The notes: generated by a model from the letters alone, not told the origin. A DNA stretch of 64,000 bases from Gammaproteobacteria bacterium (GCA_004173475.1 SEBU01000003.1:496001-560000); one strand, 5' to 3'. Shown: positions 54,784-64,000, numbered from the stretch's first letter. Made by a program: numbers and translations.

Positions 54784-55577
54784 TAATGTTTAATCTTAAA
54801 AAGAGTTTTGGAATTTAAGGTTGTTTGCGTGGCGATTTTTTCAAGCGACTCATAGCGTAGCTCTGCCAAGGTATGCGCTATATCAGAAATACTTTCTGGC
54901 GTATTTCTTTGGCCTTGCCTGCCTTGAAGTGGCATATCAGGCGCATCTGTCTCCAGCAGCAGGGACTCCAATGGCAATTTTTTTACGGCTTCTCGCGTTT
55001 TATTCGCCCGCTCGTAAGTGATGGTGCCGCCAATTCCTAAACGAAAGCCCATCGACCAATAACGCGCCGCCAATTCGTAACTGCCGCTAAACGCATGTAT
55101 AACACCCCCAGCGGGCAAATTGTATTTACTGAGCTGCACAAATAATTCGTTGTGCCCTTTTCGGCAATGGATAATTAACGGCATTGCAATTTCTTGTGCA
55201 AGTTGCAAATGTACATCCAATACCTGTTGTTGTAGCTGCATAGGCGTTTCTATAAACGCATCCAACCCACACTCGCCGACAGCAACGCATTTTTCCAGTG
55301 AAATATTCGCGCTCAATTTTGTTTTAATATCGGCCAGATAATTTTCGATGTTTTCTGGCGCCAGCATTTTTTCAACCCACCAGGGATGAAGCCCTACGCC
55401 GATATATATATTATTGTACGCGCGAGCCACATCATCTGCTTTTTGCCATTGCTCAGGAGCAACACCAGGAATAATTAAATAGCGCACGCCGCGCTTATTA
55501 CAGGCGTGCCATAGGCTTTCACGGTCATTATCAAAAGCCTCGAAGTCGAAATGACAATGGCTATCGAACAACAGCAT
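54783..55577 (-). CDS. TatD-family metal-dependent hydrolase (YjjV-like)
   Basis: 264 residues. TatD barrel with metal ligands in FDSHCHFD, VAVGECGLDAF, IIHCRKGHNELF, GGVIHAFSGS and LLETDAPDMPLQG. TatD proteins are 3'-5' exonucleases acting on DNA or RNA; the overall sequence looks most like the YjjV subgroup. The final base overlaps the csdE start, so translation is coupled. Confidence 0.9.
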   Translation of the reverse strand: MLLFDSHCHFDFEAFDNDRESLWHACNKRGVRYLIIPGVAPEQWQKADDVARAYNNIYIGVGLHPWWVEKMLAPENIENYLADIKTKLSANISLEKCVAVGECGLDAFIETPMQLQQQVLDVHLQLAQEIAMPLIIHCRKGHNELFVQLSKYNLPAGGVIHAFSGSYELAARYWSMGFRLGIGGTITYERANKTREAVKKLPLESLLLETDAPDMPLQGRQGQRNTPESISDIAHTLAELRYESLEKIATQTTLNSKTLFKIKH

Positions 55578-55644
55578 TTACGAGCCCTCTGAAAAATTCC
55601 GTACCGCTACCCGTAATCTTGTAAATTTTTCTGGCTTTAGGTGA

Positions 55645-56229
55645 TTAATGCGAAGCATCCTGCAAGCGCTTCTCAAATCGGCTATCGGGTACAAACCATA
55701 GGAGAGCAATAGCGATATATCCGGCAAGTGCCAACCACACACTTACAAATGCCAAAGGCATTGCCACCAAATAAACCACTATGGAAATAACTCCCTTCGT
55801 ATCTCTCCCAATTGCCTGAGCCACGAGCGAATCTTTTCCGTCGATTACAATGATGGAGCGAACCAATATCCAATAAGCCACACCCGCCATCATTAACACT
55901 CCACCGTAAAGCGCTGCAGGCAAGGCTGAGAAATGATTTTCACCCATCCAACCCGTAACGAACGGGATAAGCGACAACCAAAACAGCAGGTGCAAATTCG
56001 CCCATAAGACACCTCCACTCACATGTTTAACTGCATGCAATAGATGATGGTGGTTGTTCCAATAAATTCCTACATAGATAAAACTCAACACGTAGCTTAA
56101 AAACACAGGCATTAGTTTGCTTAATGCGGACCAATCAGCACCGTGTGGTACTTTCAGTTCCAACACCATAATAGTGATGATGATTGCCAAGACTCCATCG
56201 CTAAAGGCTTCCAGACGATTTTTCCCCAT
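55645..56229 (-). CDS. TMEM175-like (DUF1211) membrane protein
   Basis: 194 residues from the ATG at 56229 (GGGGA upstream; another start at 56241 is possible). The TMEM175 signature RLEAFSDGVLAIIITIMVLEL opens the protein, followed by five more helices, with FIYVGIYWNNHHHLLHAV in the middle. Bacterial members are potassium-leak channels. It stands alone between tatD-like and the diguanylate cyclase. Confidence 0.88.
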   Translation of the reverse strand: MGKNRLEAFSDGVLAIIITIMVLELKVPHGADWSALSKLMPVFLSYVLSFIYVGIYWNNHHHLLHAVKHVSGGVLWANLHLLFWLSLIPFVTGWMGENHFSALPAALYGGVLMMAGVAYWILVRSIIVIDGKDSLVAQAIGRDTKGVISIVVYLVAMPLAFVSVWLALAGYIAIALLWFVPDSRFEKRLQDASH

Positions 56230-56414
56230 GGTGATCCCCATTCATAAGTTTTTCACATTCTAATCGTGACCTGGTTTTCATGCACGCATGGCTTCTATGC
56301 AATTCATCGGGTCGCGCCCAAACACAAGTTGCGATGTGTTAGTTTACCGCTCCGTTTAATTGGCCAAACTATTTTGCAGGCCTGGTTGCAGATCTGATCG
56401 AGACTATTAACTTT

Positions 56415-57413
56415 ATGTTCGACGATTCATCTCAAAAATTTCAGTTGGGTCTGGTTTATTTATTCGGTGCCTTGGCTGCCATCGTCATCGGGCCATTCGT
56501 AGTGATGCGCTATATGCAGGGCGAAGTATTTCAAGCGCTACTCGACTTTGCGATCCTTTGCACCGCTGTCTCTATCGCGCTTTATTCCAAAGCGCGCGGG
56601 CATGTGACCAATTTCTCGCTGAATTTTGCGGCCATTTTTTACACCATGGGCGCTATCGCTGTGGTGTATATGAACTCATCTATATTCGTGTTTTGGATGT
56701 TTCCAACATTTCTATCCAACTTTTTTCTTTTGCGCCCTAAAAGTGCAATTGTGGTCAATCTAGTTGCTATCACCTGCGTCATCCCTGTCGCATTTCGGCT
56801 GGATAAAACCCTGGATTCCTTCGCCATGATGGCTTCGTTGTTTATTGGAAGCGTCATGGCCTATCTTTTCGCCCGCTTAACCGAACAACAACGCCGACGC
56901 CTCGAAATCTTTGCGTCACAAGACCCGCTGACCGGCCTTGGCAACCGAAGGGTTATGGATGAAGAGTTGCGTTTAAGCGCGGAAGATTTCACCCGCTATC
57001 AAACCCCCGCCACCCTAGTTGTTTTCGATCTGGATTACTTTAAAACGATCAATGATAAATTCGGCCATAGCAAAGGCGACCAAATTTTGATCAGCATCGG
57101 CAAGCTGCTTCTGGCGCGTTTGCGTAAAACCGACCGTGCCTTTCGTTTCGGGGGCGAAGAATTTGTGCTCTTGGCGCGCAACACCAGTTTGGATGAGGCC
57201 GTTATTATTGCCGAGCAAATCCGCGCCCAGATTTCAGCCGAAGTCTCTGGCCCCGAAGGAAAAATAAGTGCCTCCTTTGGCTGTGCCACGCTGCTCGCTG
57301 ACGAAACCCAGGAACAATGGTTTGTTCGTGCAGACAGTGCCATGTACCAGGCTAAAGCCCAAGGACGCAACTGTGTGGTTGCTGACAACACCGTCCAATC
57401 TTGTCTTGAATAG
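56415..57413 (+). CDS. diguanylate cyclase with membrane sensor
   Basis: 332 residues. Six short membrane helices fill the first ~155 residues (a MASE-like sensor). A GGDEF domain follows (DPLTGLGNRRVMDEEL start, FDLDYFKTINDKFGHSKGDQIL, active-site RFGGEEF, and a C-terminal ADSAMYQAKAQGRN). The active loop is GGEEF, a functional variant. The RxxD inhibitory site lies five residues before it (RKTD), so product inhibition by c-di-GMP is likely. The signal sensed is unknown. Confidence 0.93.
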   Translation: MFDDSSQKFQLGLVYLFGALAAIVIGPFVVMRYMQGEVFQALLDFAILCTAVSIALYSKARGHVTNFSLNFAAIFYTMGAIAVVYMNSSIFVFWMFPTFLSNFFLLRPKSAIVVNLVAITCVIPVAFRLDKTLDSFAMMASLFIGSVMAYLFARLTEQQRRRLEIFASQDPLTGLGNRRVMDEELRLSAEDFTRYQTPATLVVFDLDYFKTINDKFGHSKGDQILISIGKLLLARLRKTDRAFRFGGEEFVLLARNTSLDEAVIIAEQIRAQISAEVSGPEGKISASFGCATLLADETQEQWFVRADSAMYQAKAQGRNCVVADNTVQSCLE

Positions 57414-57537
57414 CAGATCCGAGCTTAAAACAACATTTTTAGAACACAGCGATTAAATTTCCCGTTATCATCTGCGAACTTAAGCCAGTCATTCCATAAC
57501 AAATACCGACCCGGCACAAACCCAAGTAACAGATCTT

Positions 57538-59187
57538 ATGTACCACACTTTTTTTGGCCTTACAGAACCCGCATTTTCCATAGCCGTTAACCCGCGCTAT
57601 TTATATATGAGCCAGCAGCACAAAGAGGCGCTGGCACATCTACTTTATGGCGTTGCCGGAGGCGGCTTTGTCATGCTTACCGGCGAGGTAGGCACGGGTA
57701 AAACCACCATTATTCGCTGCTTGCTGGAGCAGATGCCGGAAAATACTGACATAGCCATAGTTATGAACCCTATGTCTAATGTTCCCGAGTTGCTCACCAC
57801 AATTTGCGACGAGCTCGATGCAGCCTACGTTAAAGATGAACCCACTGTTAAAGACCTGACGGACGCGCTGCATACATTCCTGCTGCGCAACCACACCCGC
57901 GGGCGCAACACGGTTCTGCTAATTGATGAAGCGCAACTTTTATCAATTGAGGCGCTGGAACAGGTTCGTTTGTTGACCAACCTTGAAACCACCACGCAAA
58001 AATTGCTGCATATTATTCTGGTGGGGCAACCGGAATTAAAAACGCTTTTATCCAAGCCCGAATTACGACAACTAGCGCAACGAATTACAGCACGTTTCCA
58101 TTTAACACCCTTAACGCTTACCGAAACCCAGGCCTACATTCGTCACCGTTTAAAAATTGCTGGATTACCTGACGGACGCAATCCGTTTCCCTTCCCGATT
58201 ATTAAACGCATACATGCCTTCACAGGCGGGATACCGCGTCTGGTAAATGTGATTTGCGAACGCTGTTTAATCGGTGCCTATGGCAGCAACCAAATCCGCG
58301 TTGATAATCCGATTTTCAACGCGGCGCGCAAAGAGGTGATTGGCGGTCTTGATCAAACACCACAGACCAAACAGTTTTTATATTGGAAAATAGTTGTCGC
58401 GGTTTTGTTTGTTGCGGTTACGGCTAACGCTTTATATTTCACCGTCTTTGCAAAGAAAAGCGAAGTACCAAAACCGGTGGCTAAAGTTGCAAGTTCCATC
58501 GCAGCTAAGGGCGCACTCTCATCGGTGCAAGTAAGCGCAATACCAAACGAAGGCGTTGCCATTCGCAATTACCGCGCAGCAGAAGACACTTTATTCACCT
58601 ATTTAGGTGTGCCACTCACGCCGGAATCTCGTCCTTGCGAAAAAAGTATTCGCGACAATCTTGAATGCCCGAAAATTTCGCTGCATACGTGGACCGATGT
58701 TAGTGAAATAAACCGCCCTGCTATTCTCACAATGTCTACGCCTGAAAAATTCTCAACTTATCTGGTTTTGATTGGCCTCAATACTGAGAATGCACTTGTA
58801 ATAAATGAACAACACGAGCAAGTGGTACTCCCGCTGACTAAAATCGGACGTGACTGGACGGGCGAAGTTGTCTATCTCTGGAAACGGCCACCGGGATTTA
58901 CCGAGACAGTTTTATTAGGTGACAGCAGCCCTACCGTGGCCTGGCTTGCTCAGCAATTTGCGAGAATTGATAAACAAAAAGACCCGCTAACAGATGATTT
59001 ATTTAGCCTCGCTTTACAAGAGCGCATTAAGATTTTTCAGCGCAGTAAAAATGTAACCGTCGATGGCAACATTAATGAAGAAACCCTAATGAAAGTGAAC
59101 GAAGTCATTGGGGTTGATAAAACTTTATTAGCTGATTTTAAAGCAACATCTAACAACGCGCAGGGCAAAAATGTCGCTACTCCTTGA
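57538..59187 (+). CDS. gspA: GspA/ExeA-type AAA ATPase with peptidoglycan-binding domain
   Basis: 549 residues. The AAA domain (about 1-270) has the family opening MYHTFFGLTEPAFSIAVNPRYLYMS, Walker A LTGEVGTGKTT, Walker B VLLIDEAQLL and GGIPRLVNVICERCL. A membrane helix follows (about 282-302). The periplasmic part contains a cysteine-peptidase-like/linker region and a C-terminal peptidoglycan-binding fold (LQERIKIFQRSKNVTVDGNINEETLMKVNEV). With GspB it helps the type II secretin through the cell wall. That fits secreted polysaccharide hydrolases. Confidence 0.92.
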   Translation: MYHTFFGLTEPAFSIAVNPRYLYMSQQHKEALAHLLYGVAGGGFVMLTGEVGTGKTTIIRCLLEQMPENTDIAIVMNPMSNVPELLTTICDELDAAYVKDEPTVKDLTDALHTFLLRNHTRGRNTVLLIDEAQLLSIEALEQVRLLTNLETTTQKLLHIILVGQPELKTLLSKPELRQLAQRITARFHLTPLTLTETQAYIRHRLKIAGLPDGRNPFPFPIIKRIHAFTGGIPRLVNVICERCLIGAYGSNQIRVDNPIFNAARKEVIGGLDQTPQTKQFLYWKIVVAVLFVAVTANALYFTVFAKKSEVPKPVAKVASSIAAKGALSSVQVSAIPNEGVAIRNYRAAEDTLFTYLGVPLTPESRPCEKSIRDNLECPKISLHTWTDVSEINRPAILTMSTPEKFSTYLVLIGLNTENALVINEQHEQVVLPLTKIGRDWTGEVVYLWKRPPGFTETVLLGDSSPTVAWLAQQFARIDKQKDPLTDDLFSLALQERIKIFQRSKNVTVDGNINEETLMKVNEVIGVDKTLLADFKATSNNAQGKNVATP

Positions 59188-59947
59188 TGCATTGAATAAA
59201 GCTGACCAGGAGCGTAAACGCAACGAGACCCCCGGAATCAGCAGCAATCACGAACAGCGTGGTGACGAAGACGAACCACGTCGCTACCCATTGGGTTTAA
59301 TAGCAGCAGGTGTGCTCGGGCTAGTACTGCTGTTAGCTCTTATATATTGGCTTGGGCAACGTTCAACAACAACTGCACCCGTGCCCAATAATACAAATCC
59401 AAGTACGATTGCAACGGCTAACACACAAAAATCCGCGCCACCGGTGGAAACGAAGCCTGTTGAAAATACTGAAACTCAGCAAGCAGATTCCGCTAACAAT
59501 CCTCCGCCCGCACCTGAAGAAAATGTTGCAGATTTATATCAGCAAACTACGCAAGTTCCGCCGGAAAATGCCTCCATCACTATATCGTCTCCGCCGCCGG
59601 AACAAGTACAACCCGCTCCTGAACCTGTTCCGGAACCCGCACCCGAGCCGGCGCCCGTTACACCGGAAAATATATCTTCACCAAAGTCTATAACGCAGTT
59701 TGCGAATTTACCCGAACTGCATGACTTACCGAATAACATTTTGGAGAAAGTGCCTACGCTGAATTACAGCGAACACAACTACAATGTTAATGGTGGCAGC
59801 GTGAAAATAAACGGGGCCATCCTGCATGTTAACGAACAAATCGCCAACGGAATTGTGATAGATAAAATCCTGGAAGATGGAATGATTCTGCACATTGATA
59901 ATTATTCCTTCAAAATGCGTGCAATGAATTCCTGGGTAAATATGTGA
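59171..59947 (+). CDS. gspB: GspB/ExeB-type general secretion protein
   Basis: 258 residues, overlapping gspA by 17 bp. It begins MSLLLDALNKADQERKRNE as GspB proteins do, has a membrane helix (about 43-63), a long Pro/Ala/Glu-rich periplasmic spacer (about 75-165) and ends in the GspB domain (LPNNILEKVPTLNYSEHNYN...INGAILHVNEQIANGIVIDKILEDGMILHI). It partners GspA in placing the type II secretin. The other gsp genes are elsewhere. Confidence 0.9.
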   Translation: MSLLLDALNKADQERKRNETPGISSNHEQRGDEDEPRRYPLGLIAAGVLGLVLLLALIYWLGQRSTTTAPVPNNTNPSTIATANTQKSAPPVETKPVENTETQQADSANNPPPAPEENVADLYQQTTQVPPENASITISSPPPEQVQPAPEPVPEPAPEPAPVTPENISSPKSITQFANLPELHDLPNNILEKVPTLNYSEHNYNVNGGSVKINGAILHVNEQIANGIVIDKILEDGMILHIDNYSFKMRAMNSWVNM

Positions 59948-59996
59948 GTTTCTAAAAAGACGCAACCGTTTAAATATCACCTAACGCAGCGCGCCT

Positions 59997-60722
59997 ATGA
60001 ATAGACCCAATGTAGTGAATTGTTTTTCTGAGGCTTTGGCGCTGATATTCAAACCTGGCTTTCGAATTTTTATACTCGCCCCGATAGCGCTAAACATATT
60101 CATTTTTTTAATACTGAGTTATGCAGCGCTACACTATGCACAAACCGCATTCAGCCATTTCGAAACCAGCATTCCAGATTGGTTAGTATGGATAAAATGG
60201 CTGCTGTGGCCACTTCTGATTTTAATTATTCTGATCATTTACGGTTACTCCTTTAATTTATTTACCACCATCATTGCAGCTCCGTTTCTTGGTTTACTCG
60301 CTGAAAAAGTGGAGCAATCCGTAACGGGAATTGCGCCAACTGACGAACCCTGGATACAACTTATACCTCGCACCTTCAAGCGCGAATTGATCAAGCTTAT
60401 CTATTTTATTCCACGGTCACTGGGTATTTTTTTACTAGTGGTGCTTTTAATTTTAGTACCAGGGGCTAACATCGTCGGCGGAATACTTGGAGGGCTATGG
60501 AGTTGTTGGTGTCTTGCGCTGCAGTTTTGCGATTATCCCGCTGACAATCACCGCATTTCCTTCGAGCAAGTTCGCACCCAACTCGGCCAACAAAAAATAA
60601 ATACGTTTGCGTTCGGAAGTATTGTCCTCTGTGGAAGCATGGTGCCGATAATCAATATCTTCATCACACCGCTTTCTGTCGCAGCTGGTACTATTTTTTG
60701 GTTGGAGCAAAATAAAAAATAA
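59997..60722 (+). CDS. cysZ: CysZ-family sulfate transporter
   Basis: 241 residues with four to six membrane helices. CysZ features include PGFRIFILAPIALNIFIFLIL, IAAPFLGLLAEKVEQSVTG, PGANIVGGILGGLWSCWCLALQFCDYPADNH and a last VLCGSMVPIINIFITPLSVAAGTIFW. CysZ takes up sulfate for cysteine synthesis. It lies 49 bp after gspB, but no cys genes are nearby. Confidence 0.92.
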   Translation: MNRPNVVNCFSEALALIFKPGFRIFILAPIALNIFIFLILSYAALHYAQTAFSHFETSIPDWLVWIKWLLWPLLILIILIIYGYSFNLFTTIIAAPFLGLLAEKVEQSVTGIAPTDEPWIQLIPRTFKRELIKLIYFIPRSLGIFLLVVLLILVPGANIVGGILGGLWSCWCLALQFCDYPADNHRISFEQVRTQLGQQKINTFAFGSIVLCGSMVPIINIFITPLSVAAGTIFWLEQNKK

Positions 60723-60755
60723 AAAAATCCCCGCAGTTTATGCGGGGCTTTTTTG
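60723..60755. terminator. terminator after cysZ
   Basis: CCCCGCA (60729-60735) pairs with TGCGGGG (60741-60747) around GTTTA, with an A run before and a T run after. It sits between converging cysZ and the GH31 gene. Confidence 0.9.
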
Positions 60756-60767
60756 AACCGGGACAGT

Positions 60768-63065
60768 TTATTTGCCGATCACATTGATGCTTGCATTGCC
60801 CGCACCACTCAAAACTTTGGAAGAATCATTCCAGCGTAATTTGGTGATGGTACCGCCCTTACCTTTCTCGTAATCCCAACTTACACCGTCATCATCGTAC
60901 ACTGTGAATTCTGCGTCTTTGCCGGGGTAGACTTTTACACTGGCGATAGTTTGTTTGGCTGCCGTGCTTTGAATGTCAGAACCCATCGGAACAATTGACC
61001 CCGCTTTTACAAATAGCGGTATTTGATCAATGGGCGCCGCTACTCTAATCGTTTGCCCTCCAGCAAATTTTTCATTAGTCCAAAAGTTGTACCAATCCGC
61101 GCCTGCAGGGAGATAAACATCTTTCTCTAACTGCGCTTGTTCGGTTACGGGTGCAACTAGAAATGCGGGGCCGAACATGTATTGATCGCCAATGTTTGCG
61201 ACTTTTGGATCACCCGGAAAATCAACCCATAGCGCACGCATAAAGGGTGAGCCAGTGTCATAGGTTCGTTTGGCTTGCGAATAGATATAAGGAATTAATT
61301 GGTAACGTAGACGATTAAATTTTGCCATGACCGTTTCAGCTTCTTTGCCAAACGCCCAAATTTCTGCGTGTTTTCGATCGCCATGTAAACGTAAGGTTGG
61401 CAAAAAAGTCCCGTACTGGAACCAGCGCGTGTGCAATTCCGGATAATCGTGATTTTGACCGACAGTCTCTCGCGCATCTGAAGGATCAAGCAGTGGCGTT
61501 TTGGTAGCGCTGGTTGTTTGCGGTAGCCATTGCCAACCACCAATATCGTTACCCCAATAAGCAAAGCCCGACGCTGTCATATTAAGGCCGGTCGGTACCT
61601 GACGTTTTAGCGCTTCCCACGTCGGTTGGATATCCGACGACCAGAAAAGCGCACCCGTGCGTTGAGCACCGAGATAAGCAGCGCGCGCTAAAATCAAACT
61701 GCGTTTGTTCGGGCGATATTCACGGAGGCCTTGCGCAAAACCTTCGACATGCACAAGCGGATAAAGATTTCTGTAACGATCACCGGAGCCGATTTTGAAA
61801 AATAAACCTTCTGGCACTAAATCCGGTTCGGTTTCATCCAGCCATGGATAATCGAAACCGTGTGAAAGAATGTTATCGCGCGCTTTTTCAAAGAACCATT
61901 TACGGGCATCCGGATTTGTAGAATCAATCAATGCTCCCGTGCGATCTGAACGAAACGGCAAGCCATCTTGTGAATTACCATTTTTATCTTTTAGAAAATA
62001 ACCTTTGCCATCCAGCTCGCTGTAGTAGCGGCTCGCCGTTTCAAAGCGCGGCCAAATCGAAATAATGGATTGCAAACCCATCGCATGAAGCTTTTTGTTC
62101 ATGCCGGTCGGGTCAGGAAATTGTGCGGGGTCTATATCAAGCTGGCCCATGCGCGTCCAGTGAAACCAATCTACGACCATAATATCCAGCGGATATTTTT
62201 TAGCTTGGTAAGCTTCAGCAACATCCATTACTTCTTTTTGGCTCGCGTAACGTGCCTTGGATTGAATCAAACCAAACGCTGCTTTAGGTGGCAGTGGCGT
62301 TTTACCGGTGAGCTTTGCATAACCAGCCCAGATTTCTTCAGGCGAACCTGTGATCACAAAATAAGACACACGCTCCCCAACGCGGGATTGCCATAAGGTT
62401 CGGCCATTTACACCGGGGTACACTTTGGTCTGCGACGGGTTGTCCCAGATAATGCCGTAACCCTTGCTGGAAATCATAAATGGAACGCAAACCGTTTCAC
62501 CATGAGGCGCGTCGTACCAGTGTTTGCAGTCAATCGCACGACCACGCAAATCCAAAATACCTTCCTGATTTTGGCCGAGTCCGTAGAAATGCTCATCAGC
62601 AGATGTCGCAAAACTTGCCCCTACTTGATAAGTCTTTTCACCGTTTACTTCATGCGGCGCTTTTTCCCAACCATTCATTGTGAGCAAGGTTTCATCTTTC
62701 GCATTGCTAATACTTAAGCCTACGGGCGGTAAAGACGGAGCAAAATATCGCTCGCCCATACTAGGCACGCTTGGCCACGGTTGGGCTTTAACGTGAAGCG
62801 TTAAAGCGTTAGAGCTAAAGACATCACCTTTTTGATCGGCCTTGTGACTAAAACCTTTGGCTTCTGAAACGGCTATAAACCCATAACCTGGCTCAGATTT
62901 GGCAGTGGCGTAATCAGTGCCAATTGTTACGCGAATGATATTCGGAGCATATGCCTCGATACCTACATAGGTTCCATTGCGATCCAACACTTTAATAGGT
63001 TCGGCGATAAGGCTGTTTGCGAGCAAGCTTGCGCCCATGCCCAGCAATAAATGTTTAAGCTGCAT
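60768..63065 (-). CDS. GH31 glycosidase, alpha-xylosidase-like
   Basis: 765 residues with a signal peptide ending at about residue 21 (LANSLIAE). N-terminal beta domain, then the GH31 barrel: DIMVVDWFHWTRMGQLDIDPAQFPDP, the nucleophile D410 in YPWLDETEPD and the acid/base D478 in ALFWSSDIQPTW, then TASGFAYWGNDIGGW. The WLDETEPD form is close to that of xyloglucan alpha-xylosidases rather than plain alpha-glucosidases. There is no PA14 insert, unlike the long Cellvibrio Xyl31A. Probably periplasmic debranching of xyloglucan-type oligosaccharides, but other GH31 activities are possible. Confidence 0.85.
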   Translation of the reverse strand: MQLKHLLLGMGASLLANSLIAEPIKVLDRNGTYVGIEAYAPNIIRVTIGTDYATAKSEPGYGFIAVSEAKGFSHKADQKGDVFSSNALTLHVKAQPWPSVPSMGERYFAPSLPPVGLSISNAKDETLLTMNGWEKAPHEVNGEKTYQVGASFATSADEHFYGLGQNQEGILDLRGRAIDCKHWYDAPHGETVCVPFMISSKGYGIIWDNPSQTKVYPGVNGRTLWQSRVGERVSYFVITGSPEEIWAGYAKLTGKTPLPPKAAFGLIQSKARYASQKEVMDVAEAYQAKKYPLDIMVVDWFHWTRMGQLDIDPAQFPDPTGMNKKLHAMGLQSIISIWPRFETASRYYSELDGKGYFLKDKNGNSQDGLPFRSDRTGALIDSTNPDARKWFFEKARDNILSHGFDYPWLDETEPDLVPEGLFFKIGSGDRYRNLYPLVHVEGFAQGLREYRPNKRSLILARAAYLGAQRTGALFWSSDIQPTWEALKRQVPTGLNMTASGFAYWGNDIGGWQWLPQTTSATKTPLLDPSDARETVGQNHDYPELHTRWFQYGTFLPTLRLHGDRKHAEIWAFGKEAETVMAKFNRLRYQLIPYIYSQAKRTYDTGSPFMRALWVDFPGDPKVANIGDQYMFGPAFLVAPVTEQAQLEKDVYLPAGADWYNFWTNEKFAGGQTIRVAAPIDQIPLFVKAGSIVPMGSDIQSTAAKQTIASVKVYPGKDAEFTVYDDDGVSWDYEKGKGGTITKLRWNDSSKVLSGAGNASINVIGK

Positions 63066-63251
63066 AGTAGTTTTCTCATATTATTTTTGCGGTAACGCGA
63101 TTTTTATTTTGTTTTAATGCGTCGTTTTTAATAATTGACCGAATTCTATTGGCGAGCCGAATTATAATATTATTCTGATTAGATTAGCATTTCCGGCTGC
63201 ACATACTTGCGCACCACAAAGTAATGTTTTGTTTAGTGGAAAAGCTACCAA

Positions 63252-63716
63252 TTACTCCGCAATCGCTATCCCCAAACGGTCCAGGGTGGGCTTATGTAAC
63301 TTAACCCAGTGAAGTGATTTGTTGGCTTCACGATGAATAAACTGTAGGTGAGCCTCAGCTTTTTCAGGTGTTCCAGCCTGTTGTTGAAGGTCGACCAAAG
63401 CTAATGCAGCGTCCAACGCAAATTGCGCTTGTCCACCTAAATTGGCGAGCTTGAAGGAATTAAGGTAATGAGTTTCCGCCTGGCTCCACTGTTTTTGCGA
63501 GGAATAAATAGAGGCAACTGTAGACTCTTCTGATGCACTGAGTGAGTCTCTTCCAGCAAAAAGATCCAGCGCTTCTTGCCAGCGAGACTGTTTGATCAAC
63601 AGTCCCACTAAATGAGCTTGTGCTCGTTCACCTTGCCACCAGTCTTGCGGGTTTGGTAAAACACTTAATGCTTTACGATAATTTTTTTCAGCCAAAATAT
63701 CTGTATCGGCATACAT
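63252..63716 (-). CDS. short TPR-like protein, probably truncated
   Basis: 154 residues of helical repeats (KNYRKALSVLPNPQDWWQGERAQAHLVGLLIKQSRWQEALDLFAG; EESTVASIYSSQKQWSQAETHYLNSF). The open frame continues ten codons upstream of the ATG at 63716 to a TGA near 63747 with residues in the same style (TFANSIIYAG), and no ribosome-binding site precedes the ATG. It therefore looks like the 3' remnant of a larger TPR or CadC-like/TPR regulator such as that at 38455. It could also be a small intact protein. Confidence 0.5.
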   Translation of the reverse strand: MYADTDILAEKNYRKALSVLPNPQDWWQGERAQAHLVGLLIKQSRWQEALDLFAGRDSLSASEESTVASIYSSQKQWSQAETHYLNSFKLANLGGQAQFALDAALALVDLQQQAGTPEKAEAHLQFIHREANKSLHWVKLHKPTLDRLGIAIAE

Positions 63717-63794
63717 ACCGGCATAAATAATCGAGTTAGCAAAAGTTCAAAAAATGGAGCGAGCTAAACGCAAAGCGAAAAATTAACATAATAA

Positions 63795-63828
63795 AAAAGC
63801 CTGCAAGCATTTCTGGTTGCAGGCTTTT
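63795..63828. terminator. terminator of the ChrR-like cupin gene
   Basis: AAAAGCCTGCAA (63795-63806) pairs perfectly with TTGCAGGCTTTT (63817-63828) around a 10-nt loop. On the minus strand it ends in a T run, 13 bp past the cupin stop. Confidence 0.9.
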
Positions 63829-63841
63829 CTTTCTAAAAATA

Positions 63842-64000
63842 TCAAGCAGGTTTGAACGGCAAGAATGGGTTTATCATTTTGCCAAATAAACCGGTGATCT
63901 TTACCGGCGCTTCTACAACCGAAATACACAGACAATCTTCGTTTTGGGTTGCGGTTGGGCGATGGACCTCACCAGGAGTACGCACAAGGAAATCTCCCTC
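63842..64000 (-). CDS. ChrR-like cupin protein, 5' part outside window
   Basis: Only the last 52 codons are inside the window. They read EGDFLVRTPGEVHRPTATQ, then DCLCISVVEAPVKITGLFGKMINPFLPF, and stop. The P-G-x-x-H pattern and the following C-L-C strand are those of the cupin half of ChrR-type anti-sigma factors and related small cupins that bind zinc. Whether an N-terminal anti-sigma part exists cannot be seen. Confidence 0.7.
   Translation of the reverse strand, partial: EGDFLVRTPGEVHRPTATQNEDCLCISVVEAPVKITGLFGKMINPFLPFKPA

Overview
The window looks like a chromosomal segment of a free-living, polysaccharide-degrading gammaproteobacterium, most likely Cellvibrio or a close relative in Cellvibrionaceae. 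This is inferred from several features. There is a lipoprotein with a long poly-serine linker, typical of that group. There are secreted hemicellulose enzymes: a GH26 mannanase, a CE2-type acetyl esterase and a GH31 glycosidase. GspA/GspB, a Pil-Chp type chemosensory block and a gammaproteobacterial tmRNA point the same way. Base composition is moderate, with one visibly GC-richer island near 41.8-43.0 kb. I see no insertion sequence, prophage, CRISPR array or tRNA gene.

Layout, left to right. 0-1.7 kb (minus): pilG-like, pilH-like and the start of a pilI/CheW-like gene. 2.2-4.7 kb: a MHYT membrane sensor and a HypX-type protein with no hydrogenase genes nearby. 4.9-9.2 kb (minus): DUF1249 protein, nudF, thiC and thiD, with a clear TPP riboswitch ahead of thiD. 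9.4-12.5 kb: NhaD-type antiporter and TolC. 12.5-18.6 kb: GH26 mannanase, then two paralogous secreted proteins (probably DUF6748) flanking waaA and the CE2 esterase; their leader DNA is duplicated too. 18.6-20.9 kb (minus): dgt coupled to a VanZ-like/jelly-roll fusion.

21.1-33.6 kb is a complete urea-nitrogen block: allophanate hydrolase, urea carboxylase, a GntR/FCD regulator and the urea ABC transporter urtABCDE. Together they would import urea and split it to ammonia and CO2 at the cost of ATP, without a nickel urease. 33.8-40 kb carries a membrane-anchored response regulator, the tmRNA gene, a transmembrane AraC regulator, an unknown membrane protein and a CadC-like/TPR regulator. 40.1-43.7 kb is a small cassette of DUF2182, DUF899, a TPR/HTH regulator and a beta-propeller protein. 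43.7-46.9 kb holds rsgA with an unusual leader, a rhomboid-fold protein that lacks the catalytic histidine, and a frameshifted AraC/GyrI-like regulator.

47-52 kb (minus) contains the poly-serine lipoprotein and a five-gene operon. That operon interleaves an NrtA/SsuA-like ABC importer with a SCO protein and a degenerate cupredoxin-like protein. It is the most interesting unexplained unit here. 52.3-57.4 kb: moeA, tcdA, csdE, a TatD-family nuclease, a TMEM175-like channel and a diguanylate cyclase. 57.5-60.7 kb: gspA, gspB and cysZ. 60.8-64 kb (minus): a GH31 enzyme, a truncated TPR protein and the end of a ChrR-like cupin.

All functions are assigned by reading the sequence against remembered family signatures; no database search was run.
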